Position numbers and translations under genes: made by a program. The notes beneath the pieces were generated by a model, which was not told where the DNA came from, ran no database searches, and saw nothing but the letters and a program-made list of their open reading frames with translations. This document shows positions 17,291 to 25,715 of a DNA stretch of 64,000 bases, one piece after another (position 1 is the stretch's first letter; each line of letters opens with the position of its first letter). Source of the DNA: Actinacidiphila cocklensis (GTDB lineage Bacteria; Actinomycetota; Actinomycetes; Streptomycetales; Streptomycetaceae); NCBI RefSeq assembly GCF_907177275.1, contig NZ_CAJSLV010000013.1, forward strand, positions 1 through 64,000. Direction: 5' to 3'.

Positions 17291-20044
17291 TCAGTCGGTC
17301 TCGGCCGAGGGGATGTAGGCACCGGGGACGTCGTTCGGGGCGAAGATCCGGCTCTCACCGGGGTAGGGCTTCGCCCAGTCGTGCGTCTCGTACCACGTGA
17401 GGTGGTTCATCTGCGCGGGGTTGGCGAAGTCGGGAACGGCGTTCGCGCCCGTCAGCCGCTGGTGCGACTTCCAGGTGTTCCACTGGGCCGCGACCTGCGC
17501 CTCGGCCGCGGGCACCGTCGCCTTGGGCGCGGGGGCCGCGGCGGGGTTCTGCGGGGCCGGGGTGTCCACACCGCACGACGGCGGGGTGGCGAGACCCGCG
17601 GTCAGCGACGTCCGGTTGGGCAGCGCGGTGAACGGGGTGAAGTCCGGCTGCGCGGTGAACGCCGACGCCATCGGGGTGGCGGCGCTGTCCTTCTGGTTCA
17701 TCGGGTGGACGCCGAGGATCTGCTCGATGGTGCGGACCATGGTGATCTGCGAGTAGTAGTGGTTGTCGACCGCGCCGTGCTGCGCGTACGGGCTGATGAT
17801 CTGGACCGGCGCACGGTGGCCGTCGACGTGGTCGAGGCCGGCCTGGGAGTCGTCCTCGACGACGAAGATCGCCGAGTCCTTCCAGTACTTGCTGTGCGAG
17901 ATCGTGTCGACGATCCGGCCGACCGCCAGGTCGTTGTCCGCGACCTGGGCGGCGGCGTTCGCCGGGCCGCCGGTGTGGTCGCTGGACAGCCAGAACATGT
18001 TCAGGTTCGCCGGGCCGTTCTTGTCGAAGTCCTGCTTCCACAGCTGCTCCCGGTAGACGTCCGGGACGCTGGTGTCGAACTTCGGGAAGCCGTGCACCGA
18101 CACGTCGTTGAGCGACGGGATCGGCGAGGACGAGTCCAGCGGGTAGGCGGTGCCCTGCCCGGTCGCGGCCATGTTCTTGGAGTCGCAGTACAGGTTCTGC
18201 CAGGTGGCGCCGGCCGGCTTGGTCAGGAACTGCTGGAACTCGCCGAAGTCGCGCACGGTGTTGCCCGCCGCCTGCGCACCGGTCCACAGGAAGCCGGTCC
18301 GCTGGTGGCCCAGCGCGTCGTCCTCGGTGTCGTAGCTGCGCAGGTACTCACCGGCCGAGGACTCGGTGTACTCCGGGTTGTCGGCCTGCATCAGCCAGTT
18401 GTGGCCCTCGGCGGAGTTCGTGCCGATGTCGTACGTGTTGTCGTACAGGCCGAACTGCTCCGCCAGCGCGTGCTGGTTCGGCGTCACGTTCTCGCCGAAC
18501 TGCGCGAGCGCCGGTGCGCCGTTGCCCTGCGGCATGTCGCCGAAGAGCTGGTCGTAGGTGCGGTTCTCCTTGACGATCAGGAAGACGTGCTTGATCGTCG
18601 AGGGGTCGCCGAGCCGTACCGGCACCGGGACGGGCTTCTTGCCCTTCTGCTTGCCGTGGGCCAGGGCGACGTCGTTCTTGCCCCAGCCGTTCTGCCGGAA
18701 GACCTTGGCCGTCTCGGACCTGATCACCTTGTCGCTCGGCAGCGTGAACTGCGTCAGGCTCGACGTGGTGTCGTGGGTCGCGTGCCCGGCCGCCGTGGTG
18801 GGACGCAGCGCGTCGACACCGCGGGTGTTGGAGACCACGACCTTGTCGCCGACGGTGGCGATCTCCGAGGGGAAGTAGTCCGTCGGGAGCAGACCGACGT
18901 AACTGACCGGCTCCTGCGGGGAGGTGTAGCGGTAGACGGCGACCGCGTTGGCACGGCCGAGCGTCACCAGCAGGTGCCCGTCGTCGGTGAGGGTCACCGC
19001 GTTCGGCTCGTAGCCGACCGACGCCTCGGGCCACGGCTGGGTGGCGATGGTCTGCACGACCTTGCCCTTGGCGGTGTCGATGACCGACACGTCGTTGGTC
19101 GCGGTGTTGGTGACGAACAGCGCCCGGCCCTTGGCGTACATCGCCGTCGGGTGCAGGCCGACGCCGATGCTGCCGACGGCGGCCGCCGGGTCGGCCAGGT
19201 CGATGACGCTGACCGTGCCGGTGGTGGTCGCGCCGGTCACCGGGTTGGCGGGCACCTGCGTGTTGTACGAGTTGATGGTGCTCTCGCCGGGCTTGGCGGT
19301 ACGGCCGCCCTCGTTGCTGACGTAGAGCTTGCCGCCGACCTGGACCAGGTCGCGCGGGGCGTTGCCGACGGCCCAGCTCTGCGTGATCGTGCCGGTCGCG
19401 GTGTCGATGGCGACGACCCGGTTCTGGCCGTTGACCGCGGAGTAGACGGTCGAGCCGTCGGCCGAGAAGACCGCCGCACCCACCAGCGCGTGCTTCGGGC
19501 CGTCCGCCGGGATCTTCACGGCGACCGGGTTCGCCACGGTGCCGTCGGGGTTCACGGTGAACTTGGTGTAGCCGTCGGTCTGGCCCAGCCACAGCTGCTT
19601 GCCGTCGGGGGAGTAGGTGGGGCCTTCCTGGCCCACGTCGTTGCCGCTGATCCGCAGGTTCGCCGACGCGGAGTTGCCGATGAGCTGCTGCACCTTCCAG
19701 CTCTTGAGGTCCACGATGGACATCGCGAGACCGCCGTCGGTGATCGACGCGGCAAGGTGGGTGCCGTCCGGGCTGACCGTGGACGACATGATCTTGCCGT
19801 TGTTGATGACCAGGCGGTCGCCGTACGGGGCGATGTACTGGTCGCTGGAGATGACCTGGCCGTTCTCGGTGGTCTGGCCGACCTGCTGGGTGCCGAACTG
19901 CTGCGTCGAGGCGACCGCAGTGCCCGTGACGCCGAGAGCGACCGTGATGCACGCCGTCACCAGCGCGCTCCGGCGGCCGACGCGGCGGCCGAGAAGGCTG
20001 ATCTGAGCCTTCTCCTCGGTCCGACGCTGCCGTACTACCTGCAT
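17291..20044 (-). CDS. Secreted beta-propeller / phosphoesterase (YncE plus alkaline-phosphatase-type)
   Basis: This 917-residue protein has an N-terminal signal/anchor segment (about residues 20-47) after a basic stretch. A seven-bladed YncE-like beta-propeller follows (about 50-430, with repeats such as VSVID and SPDG). The C-terminal phosphoesterase domain (about 470-880) resembles acid phosphatase/phospholipase C enzymes. KENRTYDQLFGD is the usual start of that family's metal-binding core and ENVTPNQHALAEQFGL follows. Downstream come SAEGHNWL and the metal-ligand segment FVVEDDSQAGLDHVDGHRAP. The enzyme likely acts outside the cell on phosphate esters. Its ATG lies four bases after the ABC permease stop, with AAGGG inside the permease's last codons, so it is translationally coupled to the ABC genes. 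Confidence 0.85.
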   Translation of the reverse strand: MQVVRQRRTEEKAQISLLGRRVGRRSALVTACITVALGVTGTAVASTQQFGTQQVGQTTENGQVISSDQYIAPYGDRLVINNGKIMSSTVSPDGTHLAASITDGGLAMSIVDLKSWKVQQLIGNSASANLRISGNDVGQEGPTYSPDGKQLWLGQTDGYTKFTVNPDGTVANPVAVKIPADGPKHALVGAAVFSADGSTVYSAVNGQNRVVAIDTATGTITQSWAVGNAPRDLVQVGGKLYVSNEGGRTAKPGESTINSYNTQVPANPVTGATTTGTVSVIDLADPAAAVGSIGVGLHPTAMYAKGRALFVTNTATNDVSVIDTAKGKVVQTIATQPWPEASVGYEPNAVTLTDDGHLLVTLGRANAVAVYRYTSPQEPVSYVGLLPTDYFPSEIATVGDKVVVSNTRGVDALRPTTAAGHATHDTTSSLTQFTLPSDKVIRSETAKVFRQNGWGKNDVALAHGKQKGKKPVPVPVRLGDPSTIKHVFLIVKENRTYDQLFGDMPQGNGAPALAQFGENVTPNQHALAEQFGLYDNTYDIGTNSAEGHNWLMQADNPEYTESSAGEYLRSYDTEDDALGHQRTGFLWTGAQAAGNTVRDFGEFQQFLTKPAGATWQNLYCDSKNMAATGQGTAYPLDSSSPIPSLNDVSVHGFPKFDTSVPDVYREQLWKQDFDKNGPANLNMFWLSSDHTGGPANAAAQVADNDLAVGRIVDTISHSKYWKDSAIFVVEDDSQAGLDHVDGHRAPVQIISPYAQHGAVDNHYYSQITMVRTIEQILGVHPMNQKDSAATPMASAFTAQPDFTPFTALPNRTSLTAGLATPPSCGVDTPAPQNPAAAPAPKATVPAAEAQVAAQWNTWKSHQRLTGANAVPDFANPAQMNHLTWYETHDWAKPYPGESRIFAPNDVPGAYIPSAETD

Positions 20045-20048
20045 GGGA

Positions 20049-21419
20049 TTATCCCTTCGGGGTGGTGTCGAGCAGTTCGACGTTGCCGTCGAACTGCCAC
20101 AGCGGGTTCGGCGCGTCCCCGTTCGGGGTCCGCACCAGGAAGTAGCCGTTCACTTCCTTCGGCCCGTCGCCGTCGGCGACGAACCGCCCGTCGGAGGTGA
20201 CGTCGAGCTGGTAGACGGCCGAACCTGCGGCCTCGACGCCGGGGAGGTGCCAGGACACGACGCAGCGCCAGTCGTTGCCCGCACCCTCGGCGGTGCGCTG
20301 GCCACCGCCCTTGTTGCAGGCCGCCGTCACCTTCAGCTGCGCCTCGGTGACGGCGGGCCGGTTCAGCTCCTGGGTCTGCATGCGGTACAGGTGGGCGAAG
20401 GCGGTGGCGACCGAGGCCTGCACCTTGCCCTGGTCGATGCCGGAGTCCATGGAGGGCGTCGCGACGGCGACCCCCGCGACGGTGGCGCCCAGCAGCGCGG
20501 CCAGCGGCAGCACGCCGAGGGTGACCGCGCGGCGCCCGGTGCCGTCGTAGGACGCGTTGGTGAAGTCGCGGCGGACGAAGACGGTGTAGGCCAGCGCGGT
20601 CGCGACCACCGCCCACACCAGGCTCACCGCGACGCCGACCAGCAGCGGTTCGAGTTGCGCAGGGCTGGTGAACAGGCCGTTCCAGGAGATGAAGGCGTAA
20701 CCGGGAAGGGCGAGCCGCACCGCCACCGGCAGCGGCAGCATCTGGGCCAGCTGCATCGCCAGCGCGACGAGCGCGGGCAGCAGCAGCCCCATCGGGGACC
20801 GTCCCAGCGCCACCGACCCGAGCAGCCCGATCGCGGCCAGCGCCAGCGTCGGAGCCAGTACGCAGGCCCAGGCCAGCAGCACCTTCCCGGCGGCGTCCGA
20901 CGGCGCCAGCAGGTGCCCGTCGAGGCCGACCAGCGGATGGTCGCCGACCGCGAGGAGGCCGCCCACGACGCTGGAGCAGGCCAGCCCCGCCACCAGCAGC
21001 AGGATGACGCTGAGGCTGGCCAGCGCCTTCGCCGCGAAGATCCGCCGGGGCGACCTGACCGCCACCAGCAGGTGCCGCCACGTGCCGAGCCGGTCCTCTG
21101 CGGCGAAGACGTCGCCGGCGACCAGCGAGGTCAGCAGCGGCAGCGCCCAGGTGCCGGCGAAGCCGAGGATCACCAGCGACCCGGCCCACCCGGTGGCGTG
21201 CATCCAGCGACCGAAGAGGGTGTCGGAGGGGAGCGTGCTCTGCTGGCTCACCGCGGCGACGAAGAGCGCAGGCGCCAGCCAGCAGGCCAGGACCACCAGC
21301 CGGATACGCCACTGCGAGACCAGCTTGACCAGCTCGAAGCGGTAGCCGCGGGCCACCGAGACGCGGTGGACCTCGGCAACGTTGTCGTCGGCGACCGTCG
21401 CGGTCGCGGTGGCGGTCAT
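20049..21419 (-). CDS. ABC transporter permease (ABC-2 type) with C-terminal extracytoplasmic domain
   Basis: This 456-residue protein has about six membrane helices in an ABC-2-like arrangement up to about residue 345. An unusual tail of roughly 110 residues follows, with two cysteines (AACNKG, DWRCVV), likely folded outside the membrane. Its ATG overlaps the ATPase stop (ATGA), so the two form one exporter. Its own stop is four bases before the phosphoesterase start. The substrate is unknown. The coupling with a secreted phosphoesterase suggests a cell-envelope role. Confidence 0.8.
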   Translation of the reverse strand: MTATATATVADDNVAEVHRVSVARGYRFELVKLVSQWRIRLVVLACWLAPALFVAAVSQQSTLPSDTLFGRWMHATGWAGSLVILGFAGTWALPLLTSLVAGDVFAAEDRLGTWRHLLVAVRSPRRIFAAKALASLSVILLLVAGLACSSVVGGLLAVGDHPLVGLDGHLLAPSDAAGKVLLAWACVLAPTLALAAIGLLGSVALGRSPMGLLLPALVALAMQLAQMLPLPVAVRLALPGYAFISWNGLFTSPAQLEPLLVGVAVSLVWAVVATALAYTVFVRRDFTNASYDGTGRRAVTLGVLPLAALLGATVAGVAVATPSMDSGIDQGKVQASVATAFAHLYRMQTQELNRPAVTEAQLKVTAACNKGGGQRTAEGAGNDWRCVVSWHLPGVEAAGSAVYQLDVTSDGRFVADGDGPKEVNGYFLVRTPNGDAPNPLWQFDGNVELLDTTPKG

Positions 21420-22357
21420 CGGCCGGTCTCCTGCTGTTCTGTGAGGGCGAGGAAGGCGGCCTCCAACGGCGAGACCACCGGGGCCAGTTCGCGTACGGCC
21501 ACGCCGTCGCGCACCAGCTGCGCCACCAGTTCGTCGAGAGCGGGCACCAGCGCGCGCACCACCAGCGCCTCGGCACCGCGCCACTGCGCCGCGCTGCCGA
21601 CGACGTGGACGCCGGCGGTGCCGGCGGCCAGTTCGCGGGCGGCCGGCGGGTCGGAGGTGAGCAGCCGGTAGTCCAACTCGCGGTTCTCCGCGGCCAGCTT
21701 GCTCAGCGGCCCGGAGAAGACGACGCGCCCGGTCGCCAGGATGGTGACCTCGGAGCAGAGAGCCTCCAGGTCGTCCATCCGGTGGCTGGAAAGCACCACG
21801 GCGGTGCCGTCGGCCGCGAGGCGGGTCAGGACGCCGTGCACGTGCTTCTTGCCCGCCGGGTCGAGGCCGTTGGACGGCTCGTCGAGCACCAGCAGCCGGG
21901 GCCGGGTGAGCAGGGCCGCGGCCAGCCCGAGCCGCTGCCGCATGCCGAGGGAGAAGCCGCGTGCCCGGTCGTCGGCGACGTCGGTGAGACCGACCTGGTC
22001 GAGCACGTCGTCGATCCCGGCGGTCCGCGCGTCGCGGCCGCGCAGCGCGGCCAGCGCGGCGAGGTTCTGCCGGGCGGTGAGCGAGGGGTAGAGCCCCGGA
22101 CCGTCCACGAAGCCCGCGACGCCCTCGGGGGCGGCGAGCGCCCGGCCCACCGCGGTGCTGAGGATGTCGAGGCGGCCGCTGTCGGCGACGGCCAGGCCCA
22201 GCAGCAGGCCGAGCAGTGTCGTCTTGCCTGCGCCGTTGGGCCCGACCAGGCCGTGGATCTGACCCTGGGCCACATCCAGATCGATGCCGTCGAGTGCGAC
22301 GACCTCGCCGAAGCACTTGGTGATCCCACGAGCCCGGACTGCGGGGGGTGTTTCCAT
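21416..22357 (-). CDS. ABC transporter ATP-binding protein
   Basis: This 313-residue ATPase resembles the BcrA/CcmA-type exporters. It has Walker A GPNGAGKTT (39-47), the signature FSLGMRQRL (134-142), Walker B LLVLDEP (154-160) and the H-loop SSHRMDD. The C-terminal 90 residues are the accessory region usual in this subfamily. It is the first gene of a three-gene operon with the permease and the secreted phosphoesterase. The ATG at 22357 is preceded by GAAGG-type purines. Related systems export peptides, lipids or antibiotics, but nothing here defines the cargo. Confidence 0.9.
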   Translation of the reverse strand: METPPAVRARGITKCFGEVVALDGIDLDVAQGQIHGLVGPNGAGKTTLLGLLLGLAVADSGRLDILSTAVGRALAAPEGVAGFVDGPGLYPSLTARQNLAALAALRGRDARTAGIDDVLDQVGLTDVADDRARGFSLGMRQRLGLAAALLTRPRLLVLDEPSNGLDPAGKKHVHGVLTRLAADGTAVVLSSHRMDDLEALCSEVTILATGRVVFSGPLSKLAAENRELDYRLLTSDPPAARELAAGTAGVHVVGSAAQWRGAEALVVRALVPALDELVAQLVRDGVAVRELAPVVSPLEAAFLALTEQQETGR

Positions 22358-22735
22358 GAGTCCCTTCCTTCACGACCTCCAGGGACCTTAGGGAGGCACA
22401 AAGCCCCAACGCGGGCCGGGAGTTGAACACCGGCTGAACGGGAGTCGACGCCTCACCCGCTGCACCCTTGCTCCGCCCGTTCGGCGCGATCTGCTGACCA
22501 TCACGTCTTCGTGGGCACGTCAGGGCGCGGCGGTCCATCCGGCCCGAAAGCGGCCTCCGTGGGCCGTGCCTGCGCGGACCTCGCCGCCGACCTGCGTTCA
22601 TCTTCTGGACGGTTCATGACCACTTCTTTATTGACGCTGCATGACCCTGGTGCTTCACTTCGTCCCTGAGAGCGCTCTCTCGCGGTTCAGGACCAACCGT
22701 GACCACCTCCCCCATCCACCACTCCAGGGAGAGCC
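22358..22735. other. Divergent intergenic region (378 bp) with promoter and operator
   Basis: No gene is supported. It separates the ABC operon (minus) from the GH55-like gene (plus). The plus-strand half contains a TTGACG hexamer (22631-22636) and a LacI-type palindrome, annotated separately. The repeat CATGACC occurs twice (22615-22621 and 22640-22646) with no known role. Confidence 0.5.
22668..22679. promoter_or_regulatory. LacI-family-type operator before GH55-like gene
   Basis: GAGAGCGCTCTC is a perfect 12-bp palindrome with the central CG of LacI-family operators; the streptomycete CebR box is the close relative GGGAGCGCTCCC. It lies about 32 bases downstream of TTGACG (22631-22636) and 57 bases before the GTG start, where binding would block transcription. 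No LacI-type regulator is encoded in this window, so the protein would act in trans. Confidence 0.65.
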
Positions 22736-24529
22736 GTGTCCGTAATTCCCACTCGCCGTTCCGTGCTGCGCGGGGCGGCCGTCGCCGCCGCGGTGCCGCT
22801 GGCCGGCAGCATCGCCACCGGGTCGGCGTTCGCCTCGCCGTCCTCGCACAAGGGCGCCGACCTCGGCCCGAACGTCCTCGTCTTCCATCCCTCGATGGGC
22901 GACGCGGCGATCCAGGCGCAGGTCGACGCCGTCTTCGCCATCCAGGAGTCCAACCAGTTCGGCGACGAGCGGTACGCGCTGGCCTTCATGCCGGGTACGT
23001 ACAACGTCGACATCAACGTCGGCTTCTACACCCACGTTCTCGGTCTCGGCGACAGCCCCGACGACGTGGTGATCAACGGTCATGTCACGGTCGACGCCCA
23101 GTGGTTCGGCGGCAACGGCACGCAGGACTTCTGGCGGGCCGCGGAGAACCTGTGCATCGTGCCGCCGGACGGCCTGGAGCGCTGGGCCGTCGCGCAGGCC
23201 GGGCCGATGCGCCGGGTCCACGTCAAGGGCGACATGAACCTGATGCCGAGCCCTCCCGGCAACGGCTGGTCCAGCGGCGGGTATCTGGCCGACAGCGTGG
23301 TGGACGGCCAGGTGCAGTCGGGTTCGCAGCAGCAGTGGCTGTCGCGCAACGACACCCTCGGCAGCTGGGCGGGCTCCAACTGGAACATGGTCTTCGTCGG
23401 GGTGCAGGGCGCCCCCGCGCAGTCCTTCCCCGCGCCGCCCATGACCACCGTGGACCGGACCCCGGTCGTCCGCGAGAAGCCGTTCCTGACCGTCGACCGG
23501 CACGGCGACTACGAGGTCTTCGTACCCGCCCTGCGCACCAACAGCACCGGCACCACCTGGGCGCACGGGCGCGCGGCGGGCCACAGCATCCAGCTGTCCC
23601 GCTTCTTCGTCGCCAAGCCCGGCGACTCGGCCGGCGAGATCAACCAGGCGCTGTCCAGGGGCCGGCACCTGCTGTTCACCCCCGGCATCTACAACCTGTC
23701 CTCGACGATCCGGGTCACCCGCCCCGGCACCGTCGTGCTGGGCCTGGGCTACACGACGCTGCGCTCCACGCACGGCAACACCCTGATCGAGGTCGCCGAC
23801 GTCAGCGGCGTCAGCATCGCGGGCGTGCTCGTCGAGGCGGCCTCCGCGCACACCCCCGTGCTGATCAAGGTCGGCGACGGCCGCAGCGGGCGCCGGCACA
23901 GCACCGATCCGACCGTGCTCTACGACGTCTTCGCCCGGATCGGCGGCGCGATCGCGGGCGGCGCGGGTGTCAGCGTGCAGATCGACAGCAACGACGTCAT
24001 CTGCGACCACCTGTGGTTGTGGCGTGCCGACCACGGCCTGGACGGCACGGTGGGCTGGGCGGTCAACCCTGCCGACACCGGCATCGTGGTGAACGGCGAC
24101 CACGTCACCGCCTACGGGCTCTTCGTGGAGCACTACCAGAAGTACGAGGTGGTGTGGAACGGCGAGCACGGCCGCACCTACTTCTTCCAGAACGAGAACC
24201 CGTACGACGTGCCCACCCAGTCGGCCTGGGTGCACGGCTCCACCAAGGGCTACGCGGCCTACAAGGTCGGCGACCACGTCAGGGACCACCTGGCCTGGGG
24301 TCTGGGCAGCTACTGCTTCTTCAACCTCAACGCCGACATCTACAACGACAGGACCTACGAGGTCCCCGACACCCCCGGCGTGGTCTTCACCGACCTGATG
24401 ACCGTCTGCCTCAACGGCGCGGGCGGCGGCGGCATGCTGCACGCCATCAACAACAGTGGCGATCCGGTGCAGAACGGCTTCGCTGTGTTCAACATGAAGA
24501 GCTACTCGAACGGCGTCGCGGTCGACTGA
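22736..24529 (+). CDS. Tat-secreted GH55-like beta-helix protein, candidate exo-beta-1,3-glucanase
   Basis: This 597-residue protein starts with a twin-arginine signal (TRRSVLRGAAVAAA) cleaved around residue 32. The mature part starts near PNVLVFHPS and consists of two stretches of beta-helix-like repeats, the layout of actinobacterial GH55 laminarinases. Segments such as GLFVEHYQKYEVVWNG and YFFQNENPYD, conserved in this family, are candidates for the active-site region. Databases often label such proteins 'adenylyl cyclase', which the sequence does not support. The GTG at 22736 has AGGGAGA at a suitable distance. The LacI-type operator upstream suggests induction by a sugar. A perfect terminator follows. 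The exact substrate is inferred from family. Confidence 0.72.
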   Translation: MSVIPTRRSVLRGAAVAAAVPLAGSIATGSAFASPSSHKGADLGPNVLVFHPSMGDAAIQAQVDAVFAIQESNQFGDERYALAFMPGTYNVDINVGFYTHVLGLGDSPDDVVINGHVTVDAQWFGGNGTQDFWRAAENLCIVPPDGLERWAVAQAGPMRRVHVKGDMNLMPSPPGNGWSSGGYLADSVVDGQVQSGSQQQWLSRNDTLGSWAGSNWNMVFVGVQGAPAQSFPAPPMTTVDRTPVVREKPFLTVDRHGDYEVFVPALRTNSTGTTWAHGRAAGHSIQLSRFFVAKPGDSAGEINQALSRGRHLLFTPGIYNLSSTIRVTRPGTVVLGLGYTTLRSTHGNTLIEVADVSGVSIAGVLVEAASAHTPVLIKVGDGRSGRRHSTDPTVLYDVFARIGGAIAGGAGVSVQIDSNDVICDHLWLWRADHGLDGTVGWAVNPADTGIVVNGDHVTAYGLFVEHYQKYEVVWNGEHGRTYFFQNENPYDVPTQSAWVHGSTKGYAAYKVGDHVRDHLAWGLGSYCFFNLNADIYNDRTYEVPDTPGVVFTDLMTVCLNGAGGGGMLHAINNSGDPVQNGFAVFNMKSYSNGVAVD

Positions 24530-24549
24530 CCGCCCGCTGCTGCGCCTGA

Positions 24550-24584
24550 CGATCGGGCGGGTCCGCCGCGGACCCGCCCGATCG
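24550..24584 (+). terminator. Terminator after GH55-like gene
   Basis: Two 16-base arms (24550-24565 and 24569-24584) pair perfectly around a three-base loop, 20 bases after the stop codon. Confidence 0.75.
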
Positions 24585-24749
24585 CCGTGCTCCGGGGGCG
24601 GCCGGAGGCCGGATGAGCAGGCCTGTTACGTTGCCGTGACCGGTTGGGCCAATGGCGATGACCTGGCACGCCCAGGCTGAATTGCCATGCAACACGGAAG
24701 AAGACGCAGGCCACGGGCCTCGACGGCAGTCAGCAGCAGGGGAGTGCGC

Positions 24750-25520
24750 ATGCGCGGGGCAAGGCGCGGGCGGCGCGGACTGTACGTGCTGTGCACCGTG
24801 CTGGCCGTCGGGCTGGCCGGTGCGGTGCTGACCGGACGGCACCCGGGCGGGGCCGCGGCCGACGGCGCTGACGGCGCTGACGGCCGGGGCGCTACACCGT
24901 CGTCGACGGCGGCCGGGCACACCCCGGGCGCCCCGGGCGCCAGCGCGGACCCCGGCCCCGAGAAGGGGCCAGGAGTCTTCAGCACCGCCACCGTGTCCGG
25001 CCGGAAGGTGGGCCACGGCCGGGTCCGGCGCTACAAGGTGCAGGTCGAGCAGGGGGCCGGGGTCTCGGCCGACACCGCGGCCCGGGAGATCGAGGCGATC
25101 CTGGCCGATCCGCGCGGCTGGACCGCCGATCACCGCGACGCCTTCCAGCTCGTCTCCGGCGGGGCGTACGACTTCGAGGTGAAGATCGCCACCCCGGCGA
25201 CCGTGGACTCCATCTGCGGAGCCGCGGGGCTGCACACCCACGGCGAGGTGAACTGCGACGTCGGCCCGCAGGTGGTGGTCAACCTCAAGCGCTGGAACAC
25301 CGGCTCACCGGAATTCCCCGGGCCGGTCGACCAGTACCGCGCGCTGATCATCAACCACGAGGTGGGCCACCGCATCGGCCACGGCCACGAGACCTGCCCC
25401 GGCCCGGGGAAGCCCGCGCCCGCGATGATGCAGCAGATAGACGGCCTCCGCGGCTGCGTCGCCAACGCCTGGCCCTATGACGCCCGGGGCCGCTATCTCG
25501 GCGGCCCGCACGTGCCCTGA
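24750..25520 (+). CDS. DUF3152 membrane-anchored/secreted metallopeptidase-like protein
   Basis: This 256-residue protein has an Arg-rich N-terminus, one membrane/signal segment (about residues 10-28) and a low-complexity Gly/Ala/Pro linker. A C-terminal DUF3152 domain follows. The domain carries HEVGHRIGHGH (H203-H213), an extended HExxHxxGxxH zinc motif as in metzincin-like peptidases, and cysteines that may form disulfides. Peptidase activity is inferred from the motif. The ATG at 24750 is preferred because AGGGGAG lies five bases upstream. An in-frame ATG at 24687 has no ribosome site and adds only basic residues. The gene is alone in its direction, after a terminator. Confidence 0.8.
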   Translation: MRGARRGRRGLYVLCTVLAVGLAGAVLTGRHPGGAAADGADGADGRGATPSSTAAGHTPGAPGASADPGPEKGPGVFSTATVSGRKVGHGRVRRYKVQVEQGAGVSADTAAREIEAILADPRGWTADHRDAFQLVSGGAYDFEVKIATPATVDSICGAAGLHTHGEVNCDVGPQVVVNLKRWNTGSPEFPGPVDQYRALIINHEVGHRIGHGHETCPGPGKPAPAMMQQIDGLRGCVANAWPYDARGRYLGGPHVP

Positions 25521-25626
25521 GCGGACCGGCCACCCCCTGCGGCGACCCCCAACTCGCGGCTGCATACACATAGTTGACGAATCGTCACAACATCCCTCCT
25601 GGGCAGGGATCTTTGTCCGACGACTC

Positions 25627-25656
25627 TTGTCTGTCGTGAGCATGGTGATCTACGGT
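25627..25656 (+). promoter_or_regulatory. Possible promoter of the LamG giant gene
   Basis: TTGTCT (25627-25632) and TACGGT (25651-25656) are separated by 18 bases and lie about 60 bases before the ATG at 25716. This stretch is noticeably less GC-rich than its surroundings. A second hexamer TTGACG (25574-25579) has no good -10 partner. Confidence 0.35.
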
Positions 25657-25715
25657 GCTCAAACTATCGCGCGCCTCGCGAAGATCGCGCGGGCACGCAT
25701 GTCCTCTGGGGGGTC

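Noticed and set aside
16232..20200. A plus-strand open frame of about 1320 codons opposite the phosphoesterase
   Set aside because: Composition is that of a shadow frame. The minus strand encodes a clear beta-propeller/phosphoesterase with a signal sequence.
22736..24529. Adenylate cyclase function for the beta-helix protein
   Set aside because: This label is common for such proteins, but no cyclase motif exists. The Tat signal and beta-helix repeats point to a secreted carbohydrate-active protein.
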